NCBI GenBank assembly: GCA_016199665.1
Contig: JACQGG010000179.1
Span: 1 to 13,591, forward strand
Direction of reading: 5' to 3'
Length of the DNA: 13,591 nt
Source of the DNA: Acidobacteriota bacterium
Lineage (GTDB): Bacteria > Acidobacteriota > UBA6911 > JACQSX01
The stretch's first letter is position 1, and the number at the start of each line of letters is the position of its first letter. Positions 6,092-13,588 of the stretch are shown here, piece by piece. The notes under the pieces were generated by a model that worked only from the letters and a program-made list of their open reading frames with translations, was not told where the DNA came from and made no database searches. The position numbers and the translations under genes were made by a program.

Positions 6092-9000
6092 TTAGAACAG
6101 GATCTTCAACCCAAACTGGATCTGCCGCCCGGGAGTGGTGGTCGCCGTCAGTCTGGCTGCCGAGGCAATACGCTCGCCCCTACTGTTCAGAATCGAGACA
6201 GCCCGCACAGCGTTGCCTCCGGCCGGGCTTCGGAAGTTGGCCCGATTGAACAGATTGAAGAACTCGGCCCGAGACTCGACGCGAAAATCTTCGCTAAGGG
6301 AACCCTTCAAGAACTGTTTCCCCACAGAAAAGTCCGCCGCCATCAGCCCGGGGCCAATCATGGTGTTCCGACCCAACACCCCATAGAAACCTGCCGGCTG
6401 AAGCTCGAAGGCGTTGACGTCGAAGTAGGCATCCACACCGCCCACGACCGGGTTGTGGCTGAACCCAGCTGCCACGTTGGGACGCTGCCCGGTGCGCTCA
6501 CCCGTCCGGGCCCGGTCAAAACCGAGCTCGACGCTATAAGGAGGTCCAGTGGCGAGCTTCAAGATCCCGTTGAGCTGCCAGTCTTTGGCCAAGGCGGCCG
6601 CCACGCCTTTGAGCCCCCCTCCCCAACCGGGACTGTAGGACCAATTGGCCGAAAAGCGGTGCGTCACGTGAAAGCCAGACAGGCCCCGCAGGGAGTTCCG
6701 GTCATCCGGATCCTGCGACCTGCTCGAATTCCCCCAGTAAGTGTTCTCGGGAATCTCCGACGCGTTATCGATACTCCGCGAGAAGCTGTAGTTGGCCTGG
6801 AACAGCAGCCCCTCCCGGAACCTGCGGGTCACCCCCAACAGCAAGCCGTTGTAGTTGGAGAGACCGTCCGTGTTGATGTAGGAAATCGAAGAGAAATTGG
6901 GGTTGCGGCGGCGCAAACCCGTCGGGAAGAACTTCCGGTCGTTCACCAATTGGTAGGGAAAGTTGATATTCCAATCTGTCTTCCTGACCAGATGCACCCC
7001 CCGCGAGCCCACATAGGAAACGTTGATGGCAGTATCCCGAAAAAGCTCCCGCTGTAACGTCAAGTGCCAATTCATCATGTAAGGGGTCGATAAGTTGAAA
7101 TCGGTCACGTTCAGTATGACCTGACTCAAGGGGATCTGTGCCAGCCCAGCCCAGGCTGTCGCGCTCAGTGGGACCGGAGGGGGGGCCACCACCTGTGCCG
7201 AACTTTCAAACGGCGGCATCCGATAAACTGTGACCTCGTAGGTGCGGGGCAAAACCTGGGCGTGAGAGATCCCAAACCCTGTTCGCACGGATGACTTGCC
7301 GTCCCCAAACGGATCCCAGGCCAAACCCAGTCGCGGAGCGAAATTCTTCAGACTGGGATTCTCAAAAAGGGGATCGCCGATGGTGATCTTGGGATCATAC
7401 AGGGACCTCAAATTGGCCATTTTGCCATTCGTCTCATGGGGTATCGTCACCAACTCATAGCGTAAACCCAACCCCAGAGTCAGTCGCTTCAGTTGAATGT
7501 CATCCTGAACGTAAAAGCCTGCCAAATTCTGACGAATGTTGCGCTCCGGATCGACCGCGGCTAATTGGATGTCCAGTTGTGCCGGGCGATTCAAAAGAAA
7601 GTCCTCGATGCTATCGAAGTTCCAACTCCCTCCCGTTTCAGGGCGTTCTGAAGCTTGGGAATAATAAAGCCGTCTGAAGAGGCCTCCCAGCTTGAGGCCA
7701 TGGCGCCCCTTATCCCACACCCAGTCGTTACGCAGCGTAAAAATGTGCTGGCGAAGAGTATTGAGACGCCCCTGACCCAGCGAGTCCAGGCCTGCGACGC
7801 CGAAACTTCCGAACTTGGGGTGGGTCTGGACCGTAGCCTTCGGACTGATATCCCGGAGCGGGTGGCCATCCCCGAAAAAGCTGGGCCGATTATACTGGAA
7901 GCTCGCCGTGCCGACGATGCTGGGACTGACGACCATCCGGTCTTCCACTACCAAGTTCCTCGATTGCGACTGTTGCACGTCCTCAAAGAGACCGGTAGCA
8001 TCCGGCTCCAGCGACTCGCCCTCATCGTTAATAAATCGACCCAGCAAGGCGTGGGCATTGGAAAGTTGATGATCGATCCGGACGATAAAATAGTCCTCAT
8101 TGATCGGCCGCTTGAGACCGGAGAGAAACTCCGCGGTCCCATTGTTAAACACTCTCCCCCCGGGGCTAGGCTGCGGGTACAAATCCAGGTAAGGTCGAAT
8201 CTGTGGATTGACGGTAATCGGACTCCTACCGGGAAGAATCCCCCGGCGCGCCTCGTTGGTCAGCGTCACAAAGATGCCAGGGATCTGCAGCCGCTGCCGC
8301 AATCCTTCATAATTTGTCATGAAGAAGGTTCGGTTCCGAAAGATGGGCCCCTGCATCGCCGCCCCAAACTGATTTCGCTTGAAGGGAAGCTTGCCCGCCG
8401 CAAAAAAATTCCTCGCATCCAGCGCGCTGTTGCGGTGAAACTCATACAGGGAGCCATGGAACTCATTGGTCCCCGACTTGGTCACGACCGTGATCACCGC
8501 CCCCCCTGTTCTTCCATATTCGGCGCTATAGTTGTTGGTCAAAACCTTGAACTCCCGAACTGCATCTACTCCCATGAGTGAACCGACGATGCTGGCCGGC
8601 GTGTTGTCCCGGCCATCGTTGATCTCCCCCCCGTCGACGAGGAATTGATTGAAGGAGTAACGCGCTCCGGCGATGGTGAACTTCGCCCCCATGCCCTGGC
8701 TGGTGTCCTCCCGGGCATTCATAGGTTGGATGGCACCGGCCTGTAAACCAATCAGATCCTGAAAACCTCTCCCATTAAGGGGCAGGGCGGTAATTTGTTC
8801 CTGACTCACCACCCCTGCCAAAGCGGCGCTCCGGGTCTCCACCAGCGGCGCGTCGCCCGTGACCACCACCTCTTCAGTGATTTCGCCGACGCTGAGAACG
8901 ATCTCGACTATCGCCTCCTGACCGACGGCCAACTGGATCCCTCGCCGAACTCCGGTGGCAAACCCCTGCAGTTGCGCCCTCACTTCATAGAGTCCCGGGT

Positions 9001-9223
9001 TGAGGCTGCGCACCAGATATCGTCCTTGATCGTTGGTTAGCGCCGTTCTCCCGATATTCGTCTGCGTTTCTGTCACGGTCACGTCGACTCCGGGCACCAC
9101 TGCTCCGGTATCATCGCGGATGACGCCGGAGATCGTCCCCGTTGTACCCTGAGCCAACAAGAAACCCGCAGCAAGAATGACGACAACCGAAGAAAAGACT
9201 GCCCTTCGGAGGAAAGTTGACAC
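6092..9223 (-). CDS. Oar-like TonB-dependent outer-membrane receptor with carboxypeptidase-regulatory-like domain
   Basis: A 1043-residue outer-membrane protein. Residues 1-25 form a Sec signal peptide ending FLLAQ. Residues 27-112 are a carboxypeptidase-regulatory-like beta-sandwich (GTISGVIRDDTGAVVPGVDV, then NDQGRYLVRSLNPGLYEV). EEVVVTG (117-123) resembles a TonB-box-like linker. The plug spans about 128-250 and contains ALPLNGRGFQDL, FLVDGGEIND and SAEYGRTGGAVI. The rest is a long beta-barrel ending in GLKILF with the terminal Phe expected of a BAM-recognised protein. The family imports or exports large substrates using TonB energy; Oar itself is linked to protein secretion and adhesion in Myxococcus. 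Substrate here is unknown, and there is no SusD partner. Start: GTG at 9223, with a strong AAGGGAGGTG 4 nt upstream; no alternative start comes close. The gene ends TAA. Confidence 0.92.
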   Translation of the reverse strand: MSTFLRRAVFSSVVVILAAGFLLAQGTTGTISGVIRDDTGAVVPGVDVTVTETQTNIGRTALTNDQGRYLVRSLNPGLYEVRAQLQGFATGVRRGIQLAVGQEAIVEIVLSVGEITEEVVVTGDAPLVETRSAALAGVVSQEQITALPLNGRGFQDLIGLQAGAIQPMNAREDTSQGMGAKFTIAGARYSFNQFLVDGGEINDGRDNTPASIVGSLMGVDAVREFKVLTNNYSAEYGRTGGAVITVVTKSGTNEFHGSLYEFHRNSALDARNFFAAGKLPFKRNQFGAAMQGPIFRNRTFFMTNYEGLRQRLQIPGIFVTLTNEARRGILPGRSPITVNPQIRPYLDLYPQPSPGGRVFNNGTAEFLSGLKRPINEDYFIVRIDHQLSNAHALLGRFINDEGESLEPDATGLFEDVQQSQSRNLVVEDRMVVSPSIVGTASFQYNRPSFFGDGHPLRDISPKATVQTHPKFGSFGVAGLDSLGQGRLNTLRQHIFTLRNDWVWDKGRHGLKLGGLFRRLYYSQASERPETGGSWNFDSIEDFLLNRPAQLDIQLAAVDPERNIRQNLAGFYVQDDIQLKRLTLGLGLRYELVTIPHETNGKMANLRSLYDPKITIGDPLFENPSLKNFAPRLGLAWDPFGDGKSSVRTGFGISHAQVLPRTYEVTVYRMPPFESSAQVVAPPPVPLSATAWAGLAQIPLSQVILNVTDFNLSTPYMMNWHLTLQRELFRDTAINVSYVGSRGVHLVRKTDWNINFPYQLVNDRKFFPTGLRRRNPNFSSISYINTDGLSNYNGLLLGVTRRFREGLLFQANYSFSRSIDNASEIPENTYWGNSSRSQDPDDRNSLRGLSGFHVTHRFSANWSYSPGWGGGLKGVAAALAKDWQLNGILKLATGPPYSVELGFDRARTGERTGQRPNVAAGFSHNPVVGGVDAYFDVNAFELQPAGFYGVLGRNTMIGPGLMAADFSVGKQFLKGSLSEDFRVESRAEFFNLFNRANFRSPAGGNAVRAVSILNSRGERIASAARLTATTTPGRQIQFGLKILF

Positions 9224-9317
9224 GTTACACCTCCCTTGCTTGTGGTTCTTTGATTAATCCGAATTTCAACTTTTTCAAATTTCTCACATTTATAACATTT
9301 CTTCCTGCAACTTTGAA
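9224..9317 (-). promoter_or_regulatory. AT-rich leader and Shine-Dalgarno of the TonB-receptor gene
   Basis: The Shine-Dalgarno AAGGGAGGTG lies at 9228-9237 (minus strand). Upstream, 9240-9317 is far more AT-rich than the surroundings and probably carries the promoter. TTATAAAT and TTGAAA occur on the minus strand, but I could not place a -35/-10 pair with standard spacing. Confidence 0.55.
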
Positions 9318-9640
9318 GAATGTTTTCAGGAGGGGACTGTTCAGAAGGCAGGGGATTACCCGTGGTGGAGTGCCGCAGTCCATTGTTTTTTCAAACTGGA
9401 TTCGCGGCTGACATCGTAATCCTGTCAATCACCACTGGATCCAGGACTGGTCGGCTTGGCGGTTGACAAGCAAAGCGAATCGGATCATAAAAGCATAACC
9501 GTGACACACGGACGGGAAGTCCGTCAGGATCCGATCCGTTTGTTGAAAGACTAAGAAAGTATGCCGGGACGCTACCTAAGACCGCGAAAGGGAGAACGTC
9601 CCCGCAAGCAAGAAATGAGGAATAAGTGAGGCGTCCCCGT
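9318..9640 (+). pseudogene. 5'-truncated RAYT remnant (copy B)
   Basis: This stretch aligns with the 3' half of the intact RAYT gene, from the NPVRAG codons to beyond the stop. Shared blocks include GATTACCCGTGG, AAGCAAAGCGAATCGG, GATCCGTTTGTTGAAA and CCCCGCAAGCAA. The HUH motif, the probable catalytic Tyr and the 5' palindromes are missing. Small indels shift the frame, and in-frame stops have appeared (a TGA before CAAGCAAAG and a TAA near 9550). The stop equivalent to the intact one is TGA 9627-9629, and a mutated right terminal repeat follows (AATAAGTGAGGCGTCCCC). Same strand as the intact copy. It is more diverged than copy C and so probably an older insertion. Confidence 0.85.
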
Positions 9641-9997
9641 ATTGCCCGCGCATTTTTACTTATTCATTTCTATTGAGATAGACAACAGGTGCGATTCTTG
9701 AAAGAATAAGGATACTTTTCCAGTTTTTCGCTTTCCAGTTCCGGGGGCAGGCGTAATGATTTCGATCATGAACCTCTGGCGCCTGAGCAATATCGGGGTG
9801 TTCGATCCCAAGTCGGAGCAATTTGCCGCGTATCCTCCGCCAACACCCGGTTCAGTAGCGCGGTGCGGAGGGCTCGACGTGCAGGGCCCCCTTGAGTGAA
9901 AGTGCAAGTGTCGTCAAACTGGCTCAGATTTCGTAACACCGATGTGGCGTTACTCGCAGCGTAGGATTGCACAGTGGAGTGGAAAGGAGAATTGACG
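9641..9997. other. Intergenic region upstream of the propeller gene
   Basis: Contains an AT-rich part next to RAYT copy B (9641-9730), the possible propeller-blade relic, and a short leader. The only clear signal is the Shine-Dalgarno AAAGGAG at 9983-9989, 8 nt before ATG 9998. No hairpin or repeat was noticed. Confidence 0.45.
9756..9899 (+). pseudogene. Possible fragment of a streptogramin-lyase-like beta-propeller
   Basis: A short frame of 47 codons (ATG 9756 to TGA 9899). Its core, NIGVFDPKSEQFAAYPPPTP followed by GSVARCGGLDVQG, resembles one blade of the virginiamycin B lyase-like propeller family, whose blades read roughly FDPKTxKFxEYPLPTPxxxPxxLxVDxxG. Nothing before or after continues the fold, so it looks like a relic of a deleted gene rather than a functional peptide. 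The resemblance is from memory of the family pattern. It is a different propeller type from the gene starting at 9998. Confidence 0.4.
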
Positions 9998-11347
9998 ATG
10001 GCAATTCGAGCTCTTTGTGTCGCAATGGTCGCCGTGTCCATAGGGTGGGGGTTCCAGAAGACTGCAGCGAAGGGGACATCCACGCTTGAGGCTCGCCTGT
10101 TTGGGTCTTGGTCGCTGCCGAGCGAGGCAATGCGCGTAATTTCACCTGGCAGCGCCGGTACGGTGGTTGCGGTTGTTTGGCAGCGTCAGGAGGCCGCCGG
10201 GGTGGCGCGTGTCGCGGAAGCGCGCTCCACGGTGCGGATCGAGCGGAAACCCATCCGAATGATTCAGGACCCTTATCCGACTCTCAGCGCGGTGGCCGTG
10301 GACATGGAACGCAATGAGGTGGTGGCGACCGACGAGAACCTGTTCCAAATCCTGGCGTACGGCCGGGAGGCGAACACTCCGCCGAGGGCTGCAATGACGG
10401 AACCACAATGGCGAATCGCGGGAGATCGGACGGGGATCGAGTTCATATGCGGTGTGTACCTGGATGTGCCTAAAGGCGACATTTACGCCATCTATGGTGA
10501 TGTCCCGGGGCTCATGCATGTGTTCTCCCGTGAAAAGCAAGGCAACGTGCCTCCGGTGCGGGAACTGCGCACTGGAGGAGATCTGAGGGGACGCGGCCTC
10601 GCCGTCGACGAGGAGCACCAGGAGATTCTTCTCGTCAGCCAGCACAACAGCGCGGTAGCGGCCTACCACAAGCAGGCTGCGGGCGACGACGCACCGATCC
10701 GGCTGCTGCAGGGGGATCGGACCGGGCTGGCCAACCCGCACGGCATCGCCCTCGACCGCCGGAACGACCTAATCTTCATCACCAACCACGGACAGGCATC
10801 GACCCGCTCTACCACGGGCGTCGATCTCAGTCGTCTAAAGCCCAACATACCGCTCGGAGGAAAGCTTGCGGTGCCTGGATCGGGTCGGTTTCTGCCCCCG
10901 TCAATCAGCGTGCACCGCCGCGCCGCGACGGGCAACGAGTCACCGTTGCGGGTCATCCAAGGGTCGCGCACCCAGTTGAATTGGCCGGCGGGCATCATCG
11001 TCGATGAGCGGCGCGGGGAGTTGTTTGTCGCCAACGACACGGGGAATTCCGTCCTGGTGTTCCGCGCTGATGCTGCGGGGGACGTCGCACCGATTCGGGT
11101 GCTGAAAGGACGGGATACCGCGTTGGCGAGCCCGGTGGGGTTATTTCTGGACACGAAGAACGACGAGCTCTGGGTGGCGAATTACGGAAACCACGCGCTG
11201 ACGGTTTACTCTCCAAGCGCCGAGGGGAACACGGCGCCGCGGCGGATAATCCGGACTGCTCCGCCTGCCAGCGAGGCGTTGATGATCGGGAATCCTGGCG
11301 CGGTGGCGTACGACACCAAGCGTGGGCAAATCCTGGTGCCTAATTGA
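9998..11347 (+). CDS. Secreted NHL/YncE-like beta-propeller protein, N-terminal part up to an in-frame TGA
   Basis: Begins MAIRALCVAMVAVSIGWGFQ, a likely Sec signal peptide, then repeated propeller blades. The start is ATG 9998 because AAAGGAG lies 8 nt upstream; the earlier in-frame GTG at 9974 has nothing comparable. Blades follow the pattern xxxVDxxxxELFVANxxxNSVLVFxxxAxGDVAPIRVLxG, most clearly at about 200-239, 332-371 and 381-419. A further blade starts at 435 and is cut by TGA as codon 450, after QILVPN. The same frame resumes at once with the second half of that blade and runs to 12184, so the ancestral product was one chain of 728 residues. If the TGA is a true stop, a 449-residue protein with an incomplete last blade would be exported. 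Function unknown; such proteins usually bind ligands or other proteins in the periplasm. Products could be truncated, readthrough or selenocysteine-containing; the sequence alone does not decide. Confidence 0.75.
   Translation: MAIRALCVAMVAVSIGWGFQKTAAKGTSTLEARLFGSWSLPSEAMRVISPGSAGTVVAVVWQRQEAAGVARVAEARSTVRIERKPIRMIQDPYPTLSAVAVDMERNEVVATDENLFQILAYGREANTPPRAAMTEPQWRIAGDRTGIEFICGVYLDVPKGDIYAIYGDVPGLMHVFSREKQGNVPPVRELRTGGDLRGRGLAVDEEHQEILLVSQHNSAVAAYHKQAAGDDAPIRLLQGDRTGLANPHGIALDRRNDLIFITNHGQASTRSTTGVDLSRLKPNIPLGGKLAVPGSGRFLPPSISVHRRAATGNESPLRVIQGSRTQLNWPAGIIVDERRGELFVANDTGNSVLVFRADAAGDVAPIRVLKGRDTALASPVGLFLDTKNDELWVANYGNHALTVYSPSAEGNTAPRRIIRTAPPASEALMIGNPGAVAYDTKRGQILVPN
11345..11347 (+). other. 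In-frame TGA inside a propeller blade, conserved in the paralogue
   Basis: TGA separates VPN from VAHPQIAAF within one blade. Other blades have VANDTGNSVLVF or VANYGNHALTVY here, so the TGA falls in the turn between the first two strands. A Cys codon (TGC/TGT) differs by one base. The paralogue on the minus strand has TGA then GTG at the same place (13591-13586). Other genes here end in TGA, so the code itself is standard. Confidence 0.8.
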
Positions 11348-12184
11348 GTGGCCCATCCGCAAATTGCGGCCTTCGCCAGGCTGGCGGAGGGCGGAAAAGC
11401 ACCAGTTCGCAGGATCGAAGGCCAGGAAACCCTGCTGGGCCGGGCATCCCACGCCATCGTGTACGACGAGATTCACGACGAGATCGTTGTCCCGCAAGGG
11501 TTCGCTCAGGCGATCCTGACCTTCCGGGGGGCGGCCAACGGACAAGAGCGACCGATTCGGGTCATCCACGGCAGCCGGACGCAACTGAAGGACCCGGACC
11601 CGCTGGCAGTCGATCCGGTCAACAATGAGATCTTCGTCCCTGAGGACAACCGAGTCCTGGTCTTCGCGCGGGAGGCGGAGGGCGACGTCGCCCCGATCCG
11701 CGTCTTGCGTGTTCCGGATAATATCCGACTCAGGATTCCGGGTGTCTTCCCGGCCCAGAACCTCCTGGTGGTTTCTGGAAGCCCAAGTCAGGGTGAGCGC
11801 AACAATCAGTTGCTGATCTTCGATCGTCGCGCCCAGGGTGACGCGAGACCCTTGAGGGTTATTGGCGGACCTCGCACGACGCTAGGTGACGACGTCGGAG
11901 AGCTCCGAGTGTATCACGACTGGATCGTGGTCGCACACACCGTCACGGGTAAGGCTCCGGCCGATCCGTCATGGCCGGCTGTCAGCGTCTGGAGCGTTCA
12001 CGACGAGGGTGATGTGCCTCCGCGCTGGAGCATGAACCTTGGAAAGATTGACGGAGTGTCCGTCGATGTCAAGAGCTTTGACCTCGATCCGAAAAATCGG
12101 GCGATTGTCGTGGCGACCGGCAGGAAGCCGAACAATTCCGTGTTGACCTACTCTTTCCCAGAGCTGTTCGAGGGGCGAGACTGA
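11348..12184 (+). CDS. Beta-propeller protein, C-terminal part downstream of the in-frame TGA
   Basis: The frame continues from the TGA for 278 residues. As a separate ORF it would start at GTG 11348, directly after the stop, with no Shine-Dalgarno upstream and no signal peptide. Independent translation would give a cytoplasmic half-propeller, so readthrough or coupled reinitiation is a better explanation if it is expressed. The blade pattern continues: AIVYDEIHDEIVV...AILTFRGAANGQERPIRVIHG, then AVDPVNNEIFVPEDNRVLVFAREAEGDVAPIRVL, then LLIFDRRAQGDARPLRVIGG, and a last blade with DLDPKNRAIVV ending VLTYSFPELF. These are the same style as blades before the TGA. No frameshift or further stop is visible, which argues against a long-dead gene. 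It is clearly related along its length to the minus-strand protein at 12665-13588. It ends in TGA 3 nt before the RAYT copy C hairpin. Confidence 0.7.
   Translation: MAHPQIAAFARLAEGGKAPVRRIEGQETLLGRASHAIVYDEIHDEIVVPQGFAQAILTFRGAANGQERPIRVIHGSRTQLKDPDPLAVDPVNNEIFVPEDNRVLVFAREAEGDVAPIRVLRVPDNIRLRIPGVFPAQNLLVVSGSPSQGERNNQLLIFDRRAQGDARPLRVIGGPRTTLGDDVGELRVYHDWIVVAHTVTGKAPADPSWPAVSVWSVHDEGDVPPRWSMNLGKIDGVSVDVKSFDLDPKNRAIVVATGRKPNNSVLTYSFPELFEGRD
11369..11392 (+). promoter_or_regulatory. Stem-loop 21 nt after the in-frame TGA (candidate recoding element)
   Basis: GCCUUCGCC can pair with GGCGGAGGGC (one U-G pair and one bulged G), leaving an AGGCU loop. The loop G lies about 32 nt after the TGA, within the distance range usually considered for bacterial SECIS elements. 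The bulge is not the canonical bulged U, so this is only a candidate. The paralogue can form the same structure (13545-13567, minus strand), minus its basal pair. GC-rich coding sequence often folds by chance. Confidence 0.3.
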
Positions 12185-12187
12185 AAG

Positions 12188-12234
12188 CCCAAGAAAACCG
12201 GGGACGCCTCACTCGTTCCCGGGCTTTCTTGGGG
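12188..12234 (+). repeat. REP-like long hairpin at the left end of RAYT copy C
   Basis: A hairpin with arms CCAAGAAA / TTTCTTGG and, inside, CCGGGGAC / GTTCCCGG around the loop GCCTCACTC. It holds the same 21-nt terminal sequence (12200-12220) as the intact RAYT element. It starts 3 nt after the stop of the propeller gene and may also end that transcript. Confidence 0.8.
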
Positions 12235-12240
12235 AGCACG

Positions 12241-12617
12241 ATGGCAAGAGTTGCAAGAATCATTGTTCCTGGTTTCCCGCACCAGTCACTCAACGAGGAA
12301 ACCGGCTCTTGAACGTCTTTCTCGATGATTAGGATCGAGGAATTACCAGTGATCCAGTGCCCCAGCCCACTGTGGTTTGAAAACAGAACCCGGTGCTGAC
12401 ACCGTTTCCTGTCAATCGCCATTTGATCCCGGACTGGTCGGTTTGGCTGTTCGAGAAGCAAAGCGAATCGGGGAGTAAAAGCATAAGCCGTAGCACACGG
12501 ACGGGACATCCGTTAGGATCCGATCCGTTTGTTGAAAAACTGGGAGGCATGCTGGGGCGTCCCCTGAGACCGCCCAAGGGAGGGCGACCCCGCAGGCAAA
12601 AAATGGGGAACGAGTGA
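12241..12617 (+). pseudogene. RAYT remnant with internal deletion (copy C)
   Basis: Starts at the same ATG as the intact gene (MARVARIIVPGFPHQ) and ends at the equivalent TGA. It has a 1-nt deletion after GCACCA (frameshift), an early TAG in CGATGATTAGG, and an internal deletion of about 301 nt corresponding to about 5460-5760 of the intact copy. The deletion removes the HUH motif, GRLWQGRF and the probable catalytic Tyr. ATT is present at both deletion edges in the intact copy, suggesting a microhomology-mediated loss. The 3' third is well conserved, so this copy is younger than copy B. Confidence 0.88.
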
Positions 12618-12664
12618 GGCGTCCCCGTATTTCCCCCATATTTCCCCCAGGCGGCAAATTACCT

Positions 12665-13588
12665 CTACGGAGCCAGGAGCCAACCGCTCAGGTGGCGCCA
12701 AAAGGTCTGGAAGTCTCCTGCGAACGAGCCCCGGTCTGCGCTCGGGATCAGGGCGCCAAAGTCCGACCTGCTCGCCTTCCCGGTTGGCGGTCCATCGGAT
12801 TGACGGAACATCTCCGGCAGATGATAGGTCAGCACGGCGTTCAGCTCCTTGTCGGACACGATGATCGTCTGATGTTTCGGATCGAGGTCCATGCCGCGCG
12901 GCTTGATGAGCATCCCGCCAGGTCCTCCAACGGTCCACCGGGGCGGCACGTCCCCCTCGTCGTAGATGCTCCACACGCCGACGAACGACCGGCCGGATGG
13001 CGTCGTTCCCTGCACGCCGTCGTGCCCGACCACGAGCCAGTCACCATACACGCGGATCTCCTTGATGTCGGTATCCAGCATCGTGCGAGGGCCGCCGATA
13101 ACCCGTAGGGGTTTCGCGCCGCGTTCGGCGAGCCGATCGTAGATCAAGAGCCGTGACGGGCCACTGCGCGTGCGCTCGTCGCTGAATTGAGAAGCAATGA
13201 GGAGATTGTGGGTCGGCGCCACCGCGTCCACCCCACCCGGTGAGGTGCGGATCGGGGCGACATCGCCCTGTGCCTCGCGCGGGAACACCAAGCCGCCGAT
13301 ATAGATCTCGCCGTTCACCGGGTCGAGCAGCAGGCCCGACGAGCCCCGCATCTGGGTGCGGCTCCCCTGGATGACCCTGATCGGCGCTTCCCCACCGTTG
13401 GCGCTGCCGCGGAACGTCAGGATTGCTTGGGCGAACTGGTTCGGGACGACGATCTCGTCGTGAATCGGATCATACTCGACGGCGTGCACCGTGCGTGCCA
13501 TCAGGGTCTGCTGCCCTTCGATCCGGCGTGTGGGCGCCGCTTTTCCCTCCGCCAGCCTGGCGAAGGCCGCAATCTGCGGATGGGCCAC
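12665..13588 (-). CDS. NHL/YncE-like beta-propeller paralogue, part downstream of a TGA at the window edge
   Basis: A 307-residue frame on the minus strand, paralogous to the protein part encoded at 11348-12184. Shared blocks include VAHPQIAAFARLAEG, IHDEIVVP, FAQAILTFRG, PLRVIGGPRT and DEGDVPPRW. As an ORF it would start at GTG 13588, immediately after a TGA (13591-13589), with no signal peptide. The rest of the gene lies beyond the window, so this is probably the C-terminal part of a longer secreted propeller. It ends with a tail of about 40 residues after VLTYHLPEMF that the other copy lacks. The stop is TAG at 12665-12667, 38 nt from RAYT copy C. No internal stops or frameshifts are visible, so the coding sequence has been under selection for much of the time since duplication. 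Function unknown. Confidence 0.75.
   Translation of the reverse strand: MAHPQIAAFARLAEGKAAPTRRIEGQQTLMARTVHAVEYDPIHDEIVVPNQFAQAILTFRGSANGGEAPIRVIQGSRTQMRGSSGLLLDPVNGEIYIGGLVFPREAQGDVAPIRTSPGGVDAVAPTHNLLIASQFSDERTRSGPSRLLIYDRLAERGAKPLRVIGGPRTMLDTDIKEIRVYGDWLVVGHDGVQGTTPSGRSFVGVWSIYDEGDVPPRWTVGGPGGMLIKPRGMDLDPKHQTIIVSDKELNAVLTYHLPEMFRQSDGPPTGKASRSDFGALIPSADRGSFAGDFQTFWRHLSGWLLAP
13545..13567 (-). promoter_or_regulatory. Paralogous stem-loop after the second TGA
   Basis: The same foldable sequence as at 11369-11392 (GCCUUCGCC with GGCGGAGGG and an AGGCU loop), at the same distance from its TGA. It differs only in lacking the basal G-C pair. Confidence 0.3.

Larger units (their letters stand above)
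12188..12626 (+). mobile_element. Internally deleted RAYT element (copy C) with both terminal repeats
   Basis: A 439-nt element with the left 21-nt repeat at 12200-12220 and its exact reverse complement at 12606-12626. It encloses a defective RAYT gene, and both ends are kept. This is the form expected of a non-autonomous, MITE-like derivative. It lies precisely between two convergent paralogous genes. Confidence 0.8.

Noticed and set aside
7655..8581. Plus-strand 308-codon ORF inside the TonB-receptor gene
   Set aside because: It is an antisense shadow of a clear outer-membrane receptor gene with all domains in order, and it has no recognisable protein features.
11345..11347. Reassigned genetic code (UGA as a sense codon genome-wide)
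   Set aside because: The yifB, RAYT and first propeller genes end normally in TGA, and other genes show no internal TGA.
11345..11347. Sequencing error as the cause of the TGA
   Set aside because: The same TGA-GTG appears at the homologous position of the diverged paralogue, so an independent error in both is unlikely.
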